Source: Ypsolopha sequella (Eukaryota; Arthropoda; Insecta; Lepidoptera; Ypsolophidae). Taken from it: a DNA stretch of 64,000 bases. The position numbers were made by a program, and so were the translations under genes. The notes beneath the pieces are model-generated. The model was not told the origin of the DNA. It made no database searches and saw only the letters and a program-made list of their open reading frames with translations. The stretch is taken from positions 15,314,001 to 15,378,000 of the forward strand of contig OW204012.1 in assembly GCA_934047225.1 (NCBI GenBank). The letters run 5' to 3'. Of this stretch, positions 46,281-56,738 are shown piece by piece (positions within the stretch are counted from its first letter, which is position 1; every line of letters begins with the position of its first letter).

Positions 46281-46410
46281 ACAAAAACATTTTGAAATTA
46301 CAATGATAATGCCATGTCAAACCTAAGAAAAATATTATGTTATGATTTAGCTGTAAGACAATGAATCTCACGGTACTTAGTCAAACAAATTAACGAGTGA
46401 AAGAGATATA

Positions 46411-46947
46411 AATAAGTTAGAATAAGTGATACTGATTATGAACGAGTAGATACAAGTTAGAATAAGTGATACTGATTATGAACGAGTAGATACAAGTTAG
46501 AATAAGTGATACTGATTATGAACGAGTAGATACAAGTTAGAATAAGTGATACTGATTATGAACGAGTAGATACAAGTTAGAATAAGTGATACTGATTATG
46601 AACGAGTAGATACAAGTTAGAATAAGTGATACTGATTATGAACGAGTAGATACAAGTTAGAATAAGAGATACTGATTATGAACGAGTAGATACAAGTAAG
46701 AATAAGTGATACTGATTATGAACGAGTAGATACAAGTTAGAATAAGTGATACTGATTATGAACGAGTAGATACAAGTTAGAATAAGTGATACTGATTATG
46801 AACGAGTAGATACAAGTTAGAATAAGTGATACTGATTATGAACGAGTAGATACAAGTTAGAATAAGTGATACTGATTATGAACGAGTAGATACAAGTTAG
46901 AATAAGTGATACTGATTATGAACGAGTAGATACAAGTAAGAATAAGA
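46411..46947 (+). repeat. 40-bp minisatellite, about 13 copies
   Basis: The unit GTAGATACAAGTTAGAATAA plus GTGATACTGATTATGAACGA repeats almost perfectly. It ends about 300 bp before the da exon at 47245, inside the large first intron. Confidence 0.96.
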
Positions 46948-47244
46948 AACACTATATATGATAAATCTCGCGCTTTCTTTTCCCATTTTTCGTTGAATTT
47001 TCAGTTGAAAAATATATATATAGAGACGATATTTTTGATGGTTTATATAAAATAGGCATTGTGTGCAACTGGACATAACTAGATATTAAGACCGTGCATT
47101 CTATTGCGGTGTCTCACATTATGTTACAGTTGCACAAAATACTATTTGACAACGTTATAAAGGTATGCAGTATAGCTGCGCGTGCGCACAATCACAGGTC
47201 AATAATTATACTCGTGTCTAACGTATCTTCTCTCCCTCTTCCAG

Positions 47245-47407
47245 TATGGCAGCGACGAGTTCGGGCACGACTCCCCGGGGCGGTACGCGTCGCCGAAGGG
47301 CGCGGGGTACCAGGAGCCGTACTACGCAGGCGCTGAGTGGCCGCCCGCGCCCTATTACCAGCCCCCGCCGCCGCCCTACCACCACGACCCTTACGTGACG
47401 TCACCTG
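47245..47407 (+). CDS. da: daughterless (class I bHLH E-protein), exon 2
   Basis: Acceptor TCTCCCTCTTCCAG precedes the exon and the donor is G|GTCAGT; phase 0 in, phase 1 out. It encodes 54 residues plus one base: YGSDEFGHDSPGRYASPKGA, then a Tyr/Pro-rich segment (YYQPPPPPYHHDPYVTSP). A proline- and tyrosine-rich transactivation region N-terminal to the conserved motifs is usual for E-proteins, but this exon alone is not diagnostic. Its assignment rests on perfect phase continuity with exon 3 and the exons beyond. High GC contrasts with the flanking intron. Da acts in the nucleus as the common dimer partner of tissue-specific bHLH factors. Confidence 0.88.
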
Positions 47408-47523
47408 GTCAGTTATGGTATCCTATTACAGTAGGTTAAATTTTAAACATTTGAGATCTCATCCTCAGCTGACTATATGATGAGCTGTCCCTGGACAGGA
47501 TCTGGTTTAGGCGAACTAGATTT

Positions 47524-47728
47524 AGTTGGTGGTAGAGCTGATGCCGAGCTCGACTGTGGAGGGACTCGCAAAACCCCCGAAGTTATTCGGGGGACAGTAA
47601 GAGGACAGCTCCAAAACAAGCACGACCAGGTGGCCCACCATTGCCGGGCCTTATATAAAGCAGACTGGTGACGGTCAGCGGCGCCATTGGTGCGACGACA
47701 ATAAACTGGACTGATGGATGGATGGAGA
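47524..47728 (+). mobile_element. LINE family A 3' fragment in da intron 2
   Basis: GGTGGTAGAGCTGATGCCGA, GGGGACAGTAAGAGGACAGC, GGCCTTATATAAAGCAGACTGG and a GACTGATGGATGGATGG tail. Confidence 0.75.
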
Positions 47729-48216
47729 GTTTACCGTAACGCTGGCAAGCGGGTTGTTGATCGCCGAACTAGACGCAAAGAAGACGCTTCAGCCTGCAGT
47801 AGACCGACCTGCTGTATGGTGCGGAGGGTTTCTGCACTGTTTTTTTTTTTTAAACCTTGTTGGTACGTTTCAATACTGGGTGTAAATAGACTGCGACCTT
47901 TAAATAAAACCCCGTACTCTATTGATCATACTGAACAACTCTGAAGAAAAATACCCGCGCAAACCTTCAGAGAAGAAGATATTCAACTGTAACTGAAAGG
48001 CTTTATCTCGCAGGAGGAAGGTCTATTTTAGAACGCTGCACGTGAACATCTGTTTCACAGGCGACGCTGCCTCAAAAAACGCCTATATCTCGAATATTTC
48101 CCAAACTAATGGTTTGCGCGGGCATGTTTCTTGGGAAAACTGGTTCAGTATGATCGGTAGAATATGTAGTTTTAATATTTATTGAAAAAGGCGTTACTTT
48201 GCGGAAGTCCATCATG

Positions 48217-48570
48217 AATTTGTGGATATATTAATAATTTGCAATATTCCGCTAAACACTCTTACTATGCTATTCAAAATGCAGACTCAAGCACCGCCCG
48301 CCCTCCCGCATAAAACATGCACAAGCAAAGCAAGCAGTACGAGCACAAAATAAAGCAATCTTAAATAACAAGCAAGAAAACTTATCGACACGTGTTTCGC
48401 CACAAGTTTTCTTGCTTGTTATTTAAGATTGCTTTATTTTGTGCTCATACTGCTTGCTTTGCTTGTGCATGTTTTATGCGGGAGGGCGGGCGGTGCTTGA
48501 GTCTGCATTTTGAATAGCATAGTAAGAGTGTTTAGCGGAATATTGCAAATTATTAATATATCCACAAATT
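48217..48570. mobile_element. Long foldback element, about 165-nt arms, in da intron 2
   Basis: AATTTGTGGATATATTAATA at the left matches the reverse complement of the right end. The pairing is almost perfect through GCATAAAACATGCACAAGCA and AACAAGCAAGAAAACTT. The small loop reads CGACACGTGTTTCGCC. Confidence 0.93.
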
Positions 48571-48599
48571 TATGTAGTTTTACTTAAATGTATTTACAC

Positions 48600-48743
48600 C
48601 CGGTATATGTAACGAGCCAACCCGCCTGCCCAGCGTGTGTGAGTATGGGAATTTCTTCCAGGAGAACCGCCAAGAGTAGCGCAATCTTGGCAAGGCCTAT
48701 GTGCAGCAGTGTACGAAACAGGCTGGTGGATGGATGGATGGAT
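48600..48743 (+). mobile_element. LINE tail family A in da intron 2
   Basis: AACCCGCCTGCCCAGCGTGT, CTATGTGCAGCAGTGTACGA and a GGATGGATGGATGGAT tail. Confidence 0.75.
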
Positions 48744-49044
48744 ATGTAAGCAGCGGATAACATCATGCAAGGAACCTTGAGTCCGAATGTCATGTCCCTA
48801 GGTCCAGGCAGCCGTTCAGTCTAGGCGTCATTTAGGATATTTGAGTAGGTGCGCGAACTGAATTTCATTCGAGGCCTGAGATGAAGGGCGGCGAGCACCT
48901 CCCCCGCCTTCCGTACGCCTGCTGTGTGTTGCTGCACTAGCGCATTCCTGACAACTACATTCACTTCGCATGCATACTGGCATTTCTTTTCTGTGGTATA
49001 TATGATAGCCTGTATTCCCTAACGATTCTTGTCCAATGTTCCAG

Positions 49045-49202
49045 GTATAGGAGGCGCGCACGGCGGCGAGGCGACTCCGGCGGCGGGCGGGGCGGCGGGG
49101 GGTGCGGAAATGCCGCTCCCCCCGATGTCCTCGTTCCGCGCCGCCGCCCCCCACCACTCACCCACAGACCCAATGCTAGTATCTAAGCCTACTTTACAGC
49201 CT
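49045..49202 (+). CDS. da: daughterless, exon 3
   Basis: Acceptor AATGTTCCAG and donor CCT|GTGAGT; phase 1 in, phase 0 out. With the base carried from exon 2 it encodes 53 residues: a Gly/Ala-rich run followed by EMPLPPMSSFRAAAPHHSPT and LVSKPTLQP. The PLPPMSSFR segment corresponds to GLPPISSFR of fly Da, where it lies in the N-terminal half well before the loop-helix region. The GC-rich exon overlaps longer chance ORFs on the minus strand, which are shadows. Confidence 0.93.
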
Positions 49203-49324
49203 GTGAGTATTCAATCAATCAATCAATATAAGGTACATACAAACAAACAGTCGAGTCATTCAGAAAGATAAAGATAATAATTACATGTATTAGACAATTT
49301 CAAAGAGAAATAAACCGTAGTTAC

Positions 49325-49510
49325 AGGCAGTTGCGTGCTATAGTTCAGGAAGTATAATTTGCACCAATTCGTATTATCGGATTAACTTTGGATAACAATT
49401 GAACAATAGAGGCACGTGCTCGGTAAATCACGACTCACGGTCACGACTATCCATAAACTGTGAAGAGCTAATGTTGATACTTCTAATGCTCTTAGAACTT
49501 AGAGAATTGT
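49325..49510 (+). mobile_element. Repeat shared in inverse orientation with 63165-63305
   Basis: GAGGCACGTGCTCGGTAAAT, CACGACTCACGGTC and CTATCCATAAACTGTGAA recur reverse-complemented near 63.2 kb. Part of it (CAAATTATATTTCCTGAACT) also appears near 50138. Confidence 0.7.
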
Positions 49511-49786
49511 GCGTGAAGCGATTGAAATCAAGAAGCAACCAAATAATTTCAATCGGGAAGATGGTTTCAAATTGTCTCCCACATGGAGTCCAGTTATCGA
49601 GAAATGTAAATCGCGGGTTTCTTCTCTTAGTGCATCTCCGGATACTGTGAGTGTTGTGTGCCGTGCGTGAATAAGATAACAATTTATCTTAAAGACTAAA
49701 GTGTAAAAGAAAAATACTTCGGTCGTCACCTGCATCTCATCACTGCGCCTCGCCATACTTGCCAGTTTCCCGTAGACCACGAGACA

Positions 49787-49862
49787 TGCAACTGTCTCGA
49801 AACGTCGGGTGTCCCCCCTTTTCGTAAAAAAGGTAAAAATTGATCGCGGTAGACCCGACAAT
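49787..49862 (+). ncRNA. Hammerhead-like motif (weak)
   Basis: A hairpin GAGACA-TGCAAC-TGTCTC is followed at once by GAAACGTCGGGT. Stem II, GAAAC, then GTC is the layout of the 3' half of hammerhead ribozymes that occur in Penelope-like retroelements. The required CUGANGA before the stem is not intact (ACCACGA is seen), so an active ribozyme is unlikely. Confidence 0.25.
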
Positions 49863-50277
49863 ATATATTATAAAGTGTACGAAACGCGAGAGTTTAAAGT
49901 TAGAGAATAAGGTTGTAAGAAAAAGAGGTACTTAATATTCCCAAAATATTTATTTACACACACAGTTATGTACGAAATAGTAAAAATATATTAAATTTTG
50001 AAAACATTCAGGTGTGACCACCAATACTTATTGGAATGTATCAAGACCTTTTACTCCATTTATATTGTTTGTGAAAACAGGTGTTCCGATAATGAACCTA
50101 TTCTAACACAATAGATAAGGCGTCCTATTCATCAGTGCAAATTATATTTCCTGAACTACCAGATGTTTTGGCTTGATTGTAGTAGTGCGGGCATGTATAC
50201 GTTTCAAAAGTGTGATAAAACATCTGTATTCGCCCTTTACCAACTTCCGTAGATTTTGCGAAAGTCTCTCGGCTTGT

Positions 50278-50731
50278 TTAAGGCGCTACGGAAAAAAAAA
50301 TACAATTTCAGAACTTCTATATCTACTTCGGTAAATAAAGTATAATTTTGAAAAAATAGTATATTATTTTTGGATTCTCTTTCTAGGGATCTGTTAAAAC
50401 AGAAACGCGATTGGAGAATTTCGGCTCGATAGAAATATTTATTGAAACGAGGTCTTTATCGACACCAATTCTCCTGGTTTGACAATTTAGAATGACATAT
50501 GGACTGCGATTATATTTTATTAGATGGGTTTTAACAGTATCTAGGACCTGGTTAAACGAAATTTTGATAGCATTTTTAGTACATTTTATATTAATAAAAA
50601 ACCGACTTTTGCTACTTTTCCACGAATCCGTGAAAAAGTAGCAAAAAGCACTGAGCACAAAGCCTCTCGCACTGAGGGTTTTTTCGCATATGGAGTAACA
50701 GGGACGCTAAAACTTTTGAATATCGCCTTAA
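50278..50731 (+). mobile_element. TTAA family T element, in da intron 3
   Basis: TTAAGGCGCTACGG to ATATCGCCTTAA, 454 bp. A small internal inverted duplication (CGAATCCGTGAAAAAGTAGC) is specific to this copy. Confidence 0.9.
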
Positions 50732-51564
50732 CGCCTCGCCTGCTTTAACTGGGCGAGTGCGCTTCTTCCTGGGTCTCATTGGCGCTTTCCAGGAGCGTTA
50801 GTAGCGAACTCCAAAGCGAACGACCAAGGCGTACTACACAAAGAAGCTCCTCAAATAGATAAGCTTATTCAGTCAATGGTATAGAACAACTTTTACTATG
50901 GAACCAACCACGAGATCTCAAAAAAAATCTGCCCTTCCATACATTTCGGCCGAGCGGCATTGCATTTTTCTTACAAACAGTTTTTTTTTTTTTTTGGATA
51001 CGGGGTCTGTTCCATGGAACTTCCATAGTATAAGTAGTTCTTCCATCGGTTCCATCGGTAACACTTATGAACTGGTTCCATTATCTTAATATATCATAAT
51101 AAGTATAATAGATAATTAACAGTTATTTGTGTCTAAATTAAAACCAAAACACAGGAATTACCTCATAACATTAAAATGAAAACGGCATCTTATTATTATT
51201 ATTATAATAAGTATATATCTTATTATACTTATTATAAACATATTTTTTTTATTTATTATATTATATAAGTATATCCATGCATATTATTATTATTACATCC
51301 ATACACATATTTATACCACATACACTACACACGCACACAAACCCTCACACACCCTCTCAAACACATACACCATCTCACCCTTTCTCCTACTAACAAAATC
51401 ACAAAAACAATGTAACAAAGGAAGAACGGTCCCTCCTAATACAGGTTATTGTTATCTTAAAAGGAGGGTCCAAAGAATTGTAAAAATTACTTGTGTATAA
51501 ATAATTTTTTTTGTATTTTTTATATTTGTATTTGTACACCTTTCTGTTACACGTTGTATACATG
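50732..51564. other. Gene-free part of da intron 3
   Basis: Contains a T-run near 50981-50995, TTA/TAA-rich simple sequence at about 51190-51290 and a CA-rich stretch at 51300-51370. No coding signal. Confidence 0.6.
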
Positions 51565-51745
51565 ACTATAGCCTTTCAGCAGTTTCACCCGCGTGAATGA
51601 AGTTAAGGACTATGTCCCTGGGGAACTGCCCGTCCCCAGCGAAAAACTATAGCCTATGTCCAAGTGAAGAGTCTACCCATTACAACAGTGAAATAATTTT
51701 CAAAATCGGTTCAGTAGTTTACCCCTACATACATTTCTATTTATT
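51565..51745 (+). mobile_element. Diverged member of the TTTGCCCGCGG family
   Basis: CAGTTTCACCCGCGTGAATG, AAACTATAGCCTATGTCCAA, ATTTTCAAAATCGGTTCAGT and AGTTTACCCCTACATACATT keep the order of the 39428 copy. Confidence 0.65.
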
Positions 51746-51956
51746 ATAAGCCTCCTATAAACAAGGTGCCTTACAAAATTTCATAAATAAGTATGTATAC
51801 AATATTAAATTCTTATCCTACAATAAATAATACACAACACCTAATTATAAATTATTCATTAATATGTATTGTATTTATTTATTTTATTTATTTATTAAAC
51901 TTTCTTACAGCTATCTTTATAGTTCTGTTACAGGTCTGGATCTAAGACGATATATA

Positions 51957-52219
51957 CAAGGTGACTTTTTGATCATCGTCCAAATTCATACTGGAGGCTT
52001 GATAAGTTATCAGTATCTTGGATCAGTAACAAATTTTGTGAAATTCGTATAATGAAATTTCGGCTTCCCATATAAATTCAGTTCCAGTCCCGAGTGAATC
52101 ACTATGGGGAGTCGAAATTTCATTTTACGAATTTCAACAAAATTGTTATTGATGCATGATACTGATCACTTACCAAGCCACCAGTGTGAATTTGGACGAT
52201 GGTCAAAAAGTCACCTGGT
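51957..52219. mobile_element. Foldback element, about 115-nt arms
   Basis: AAGGTGACTTTTTGATCATC pairs with the reverse complement of GATGGTCAAAAAGTCACCT. Pairing continues through the TGATAAGTTATCAGTATC and AATGAAATTTCGGCTTCCC blocks with several mismatches. It directly abuts the transposon at 52237. Confidence 0.88.
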
Positions 52220-52236
52220 ATTTTTCATTTTGTATA

Positions 52237-53876
52237 CAGGGTGAATTTTTGAGACGGGACAGTAAGGGCAGTTACCTTAACCGTTATAGTTACAGGAAAA
52301 CGCTTTTAGGAGACTATCCATAAATTTTTAAGATATTCTGAACTGCATTTACAGATTTTGGAAAAAATGTACAGTCAGCAAGAAAATGGTCATTTTAGAC
52401 AAAAACTTTTTTTGATGCCAATCGATCTTGTTTCTTATAAGGATCAAAAGTCTCTACTAGACCGACTGAGGTTTGAGTACTAGAAATGTCAGAAATCGCA
52501 AAAAACTTTTCCCATACATTTCGGAAAAAGAGTCAAACCTCTAAATTAGCCAAAATGTTTGTAATGGGTAGATCCGCCATAATCCGCTATAAAGAATACT
52601 GGCTGAAAAAGGAGGTAAGTAAAAAAAAGTTTTAATTTCAAACTACGAATTTGATTCGAATTCTTGGGTTATTTCAGGTCATTTCAGGTTACTGTAGTTG
52701 TAATTTATGTACTTCTTGTTTAAAAATGTCTTTAAATCGCAAACGTTTGGACTTAATTGAAGCGTATTTTGTAAATAATAGGAACACGGAATCTGCATTG
52801 GTGTGGTATGCGAATAAGTATCCATTGCGACAAGTACCATCAAGAAAGGTAATTACAAACCTTTTGAAGAATCCCAAAGAATATGGTTCATTCAAAAAGA
52901 AGTTAGTGCGGCAGCCTCGTGTACTCGACATAGGCATGGAGATTGCTATTTTAACCTATATGGAATCTGATCCAGGGATATCGTCCAGATATGTCTCTCT
53001 TAAAGTGGGTGCTTCCCACATTGAAAAAACACGGTTATAAACTCTACCGACAGGGGCGCATAGTTGAAGCATTACATCCAGGTGACAATGTTCGAAGAAT
53101 TACCTTCTGCAGATGGCTAAGAGGAAAAATAAGTAGAGATCACGAATTTCTTAAGTACATAATATGGTCAGACGAAACAAATTTTTCAAATAACGGAATG
53201 TACAACTGACGAAATCACCACTATTGGTCTAGAGAAAACACTCTCAGAGTTCAGGAAAGCTACAACCAAGTTCGATTCTCTTTTAACTGTTGGTGCGGTG
53301 TGATGTCAAACCGAGTGGTAATGGTGGAATTTTATGAAGGTACTCTTAATTCGTCCTTTTAGAGAATCTCCAAAACCAGTTGAATAGCTCCTTACGTCTG
53401 TCTGTGTCTAAAATACATTTTAAAATGATTTATTTTATTATTATTTGTTTTAGTTCTAATGTTGTAGAAGATTATCGATGCAACTATGATGATTGTCTAC
53501 TTAGGTAGGCGCTTTTGCTTCTAGGTACAGTAAACCACAAGGCCAGCTTGACAAAAACTGTAATTATCTTATGCCCCCTGTATTTCCGTACAAATGTATG
53601 GGAAAAGTGTTTTGCGATTTCTGACATTTCTAGTACTCAAACCTCAGTCGGTTTAATAGACACTTTTGATCCTTATAAGAAACAGAATCGATTGGCATCA
53701 AAAAAAGTTTTTGTCTAAATTGACCATTTTCTTGCTGACTGTACATTTTTTCCAAAATCTGTAAATGCAGTTCAGAATATCTTAAAAATTTATGGATAGC
53801 CTCCTAAAAGCATTTTCCTGTAACTATAACGGTTAAGGTACCTGCCCTTACTGTCCCGTCTCAAAAATTCACCCTG
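52237..53876 (+). mobile_element. DNA transposon with about 290-bp terminal inverted repeats
   Basis: Both ends start CAGGGTGAATTTTTGAGACG, and inverted similarity extends from 52237 to about 52530 and from about 53580 to 53876. TATA flanks both ends (52233-52236 and 53877-53880), containing the TA expected for Tc1/mariner-like insertion. A broken transposase lies between. 1640 bp, in da intron 3. Confidence 0.93.
52726..53362 (+). pseudogene. Transposase remnant of the 52237-53876 element
   Basis: Starts MSLNRKRLDLIEAYFVNNRN with an N-terminal helix-turn-helix region (residues ~1-75). A frameshift near 53000-53040 leads to the frame HGYKLYRQGRIVEALHPGDN, FCRWLRG and IIWSDETNFSNNGMYN. A TGA at 53207 is followed in the same frame by RNHHYWSRENTLRVQESYNQ, FNCWCGVMSNRV and a final stop. 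The W[ST]DE..F..NG..N.HN.H.W layout matches insect transposon proteins often annotated with DUF4817 and an IS630/Tc1-like DDE domain. The C-terminal catalytic part is missing. Inactive by two lesions and truncation. Confidence 0.8.
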
Positions 53877-54009
53877 TATATAAGACGTATTATTTTTATA
53901 TGTCTATCAAGTAATCATGCTATATTTATTATAAGTATATTTATATTGATATTAGTAAAAATAAAAAAAAAACGTTTTTATAACAGTACCTCACATCGAA
54001 TGTTTCCAG

Positions 54010-54195
54010 ATGTACGCGGCGGCGTCGACAACGCCGACGGTGACCGGCGTGGCGGGGGAGGCAGGGTCGCTCTCGTCGTACGGCTCCTCCCCCTCCACGC
54101 CTGTGCAGTCACCACCGCCCCTCCCGCGCCTCTACCCCCCGCTGAAGCACTCGCCGGCGCCGCCCACGCACCATCATCTCACTAGCAATGGACAG
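54010..54195 (+). CDS. da: daughterless, exon 4
   Basis: Acceptor ATGTTTCCAG and donor CAG|GTGGGT; phase 0 in, phase 0 out; 62 residues. It encodes SLSSYGSSPSTPVQSPPP, the clear counterpart of SISSFGSNPSTPVNSPPP in fly Da, followed by a Pro/His-rich stretch (RLYPPLKHSPAPPTHHHLT). The exon opens on ATG immediately after the splice site. An internal start for a shorter isoform is possible but nothing else supports it. Confidence 0.97.
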
Positions 54196-54491
54196 GTGGG
54201 TTGGTTCAAAAACTCGACAAATTACTGGAATATGATGTTCGCTGTCCCCACATAACCCTATGTTGGCTTTATCAACCCGAATGACTGGGAAATACGTGCA
54301 CTGATAGACCTGTTTGGACTCTTGTTCAGTGGGAAAACGAATCACGACAGATTGAAAACAAAAGCTTCATCAGATTTAAGCTTCACGTGCGACAGATGCA
54401 GCAAGCAGTGTCACGTTCGCATTGGTTTGTTCAGTCACATGAAAAGAGGCAACCCACGGTCGCTGCAACAATATCTGTGAAGATGCTGTGG

Positions 54492-54600
54492 CCATCCATC
54501 AGCCTGTGTTCGTCCACTCTTGACATAGGCCTCTCCAATATTTCGCCACTCTTGACGGTCCTGCGTTATCCTCATCCAGCTGTCCAGTTTCATTGGCACC
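54492..54600 (-). mobile_element. LINE tail family A in da intron 4
   Basis: CCATCCATCAGCCTGTGTTC and CATAGGCCTCTCCAATATTT are the reverse complement of the family A end. Confidence 0.7.
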
Positions 54601-54655
54601 GGCATAAAAATTTGGCGAGTATTTTAAATTATCCGCAAAATTTTAACATATGAGT

Positions 54656-55231
54656 AATAGGCTATTTGACAACATTGGAAATACATTACAAATTGTGGAC
54701 ATCCTATCAGATAATAGCCTAAAAAAGACATATTTCACGTGATTTAAACTAAATTACGCATATTTTTTGCAAATTACGCGAAATAAAATATAATATTTTA
54801 AAATATCTTATCTGTGACGGCAATGTGCCGCGAACGCTCTGTGATTGGTGGCAACTCATGGTGACGTCACATGCAAGTAAACATGGATTCCTAGACTGAT
54901 TGTTGTTTGCATTTCATGTTTTCTGAGTGTTAAATTCGATCTGTGAAGCACTTTTCGGTCAATTTTGGATACATTTTGTAATGAGAATTCACTTAGGTGC
55001 ACTGTTTTGTTGAGGTTATGTGAACTTGTTTACTAGCGTGTGACGTCACGCGTGTCACGTGACCAGCGCCATTACAGAAACATCGTTTTCGGAGCGATTT
55101 TTAAAACGTAAACTTAAATATTTATTTTATTAATAAAACAGTAAAATTTCTCGGAAATATCAAAGAAGTGTGCTTATTATGTTATAAATAATCATTTAAA
55201 ATTACGTCCGAAATTAGTCAAATAGCCTATT
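54656..55231. mobile_element. MITE with AATAGGCTATTTGAC terminal inverted repeats
   Basis: AATAGGCTATTTGAC at the left and GTCAAATAGCCTATT at the right are exact inverted repeats; 576 bp, no ORF. The interior has several ACGT-containing motifs (GTGACGTCAC twice) of unknown meaning. Confidence 0.88.
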
Positions 55232-56624
55232 GTGAAAGTATTCTGGCCTATGTTATATGTATCATCTATATACATACCTTATTGACTCGACTATCGCCTT
55301 GCAAGCACAAAATACAAAATCTATTTCCAATCGCTTAAAATTCGATGTGATGCTGTCCCAGTCGCAAGGTATTCAAATGTATGCAAGAATATTCTTGGTA
55401 TGAGAGTGTTTCTGGATAACATCATTTATGCCTGGTTGGCTGACACTAGCATCTTATAGCATCTTAGGTTGCTAAACTTAACCCATGAAATCATTTTTAC
55501 CGTCAAAGTGCCAAGCCAAAAAGTTGGTAAAAAAAACGTGAGCGCATTATATTTATTCAAGACTTTAGCCCTAGATGACGCTTTATTCAGTATTAGAGTA
55601 GGAATAATATTCCCGTAAGTAGGAAACCCATCTCTATAAAGTGCAAGAAGCATTGCATGTAACAATTGGGGAAACTACAACAAGTTTGAGCATTGCAATG
55701 TGTTTGACATTAACAAACGGACAAGAAAATATAGAGCTACAGAGTTTTAGGCGCCATCTTGGATGCATTTGGGACTTCCCGTCCAAATTTCGCTTTGGAA
55801 ACAGGCAGTTCGTTTTCAGCGGGGTCGAAATACCCTAAAAACATTGTTTCCCCAAGTGTTACATGAAACGCTTTTTGCATTGTTCTTTTTGAAGCGAACG
55901 CTTCTTTGTTCGCGCCCCGTTTAGTGGGTTGAATTCAGAACTTGTACGTTACTTCCGTGATCGACTTCAGGAAAAAATTCCGCAGATCAAATAATTTTCG
56001 CATTTAGTGCTTTGCAATAAGAGTATTTTGACAGGGGACCTTCTTGTGAAATTTTTTTAAAGATAACCATTTATTTTTGACGAAGGATTAATTATTTTCT
56101 TATTACGTTTTTTAATTGTTCTGTATTTCTTATTAGTTGTCATGAATGATAAACTAATGTTTATTTGATAGCAATAATAAAAAAAATTAAACGACTCCGT
56201 AAGTTTAATGCGAGGGCTGCCATCAGGAAGTTTACAAAATTCTTTGTGCTTTCTTTTCTCTGCGATTGACATCAAATGCCTTGTGGCAGTGTCAAATTAC
56301 TAAAAATAAGTACATTAAAAATAGTACATTAAACATTGTTCCAAGCAAGCAAGATCGCTATAATAGCGAAACGAGAAAGTGTTTCGTATCATCGTATGTG
56401 ATGCAACGGACCTGGATGGAAGTAAGTTTTACTGCAAAAGTTACTGGTCCAAAACGGTAAATGTCAAGCTTTCCCAAAGCTGAATATGATGGCAAAAGGT
56501 ACAACATGCCAAGCAGTATTCGCTTATATAATATACGGTTGTATATATCTCCGACACAACCTGCTGCTTTTTTTTTGTAAACGTGCTTACTCTATATCGG
56601 AACTAAATAGTCCTTGTGTTCCAG
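55232..56624. other. Rest of da intron 4, with an old dispersed repeat at about 55925-56575
   Basis: The right part shares ACTTGTACGT.ACTTCCG, CTAATGTTTATTTGAT and CCGACACAACCTGCTGCTTT with 24120-24430. ORFs at 55426-55838 are unassigned and overlap on both strands. No extra exon recognised. Confidence 0.5.
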
Positions 56625-56738
56625 CAGGCCAGCTGGGTGGGCACGGGAGTGTCCCCGCCCCCTGGCGCCCCGTCTACCCCGCACGCACCCCCCGCCATGT
56701 TGCCCGCACAACACGTTGTCAACTTTCCTGCTGTTATG
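56625..56738 (+). CDS. da: daughterless, exon 5, with a CAGCAG tandem acceptor
   Basis: Phase 0 in, phase 0 out; donor ATG|GTGAGT. It encodes QASWVGTGVSPPPGAPSTPH plus APPAMLPAQHVVNFPAVM. The acceptor region reads TTCCAGCAG. Splicing at the first AG keeps an initial Gln and splicing at the second (56628 start) drops it without a frame change, the classic NAGNAG situation. The segment corresponds to the variable spacer between the SPSTPV and loop-helix motifs of fly Da. A longer chance frame (56486-56782) reads through it in another phase. Confidence 0.9.

Noticed and set aside
808..46947. Possible CRISPR-like arrays (113-, 25-, 53- and 40-bp repeats)
   Set aside because: The repeats are contiguous without unique spacers, there are no cas genes, and the DNA is eukaryotic.
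48828..49173. Minus-strand ORFs of 109 and 70 codons rich in Arg and Gly
   Set aside because: They are the antisense shadow of GC-rich da exon 3.
54010..54012. ATG at the start of exon 4 as the start of a short da isoform
   Set aside because: It follows directly on a canonical splice acceptor and aligns with an internal Met in the conserved region. There is no promoter evidence.
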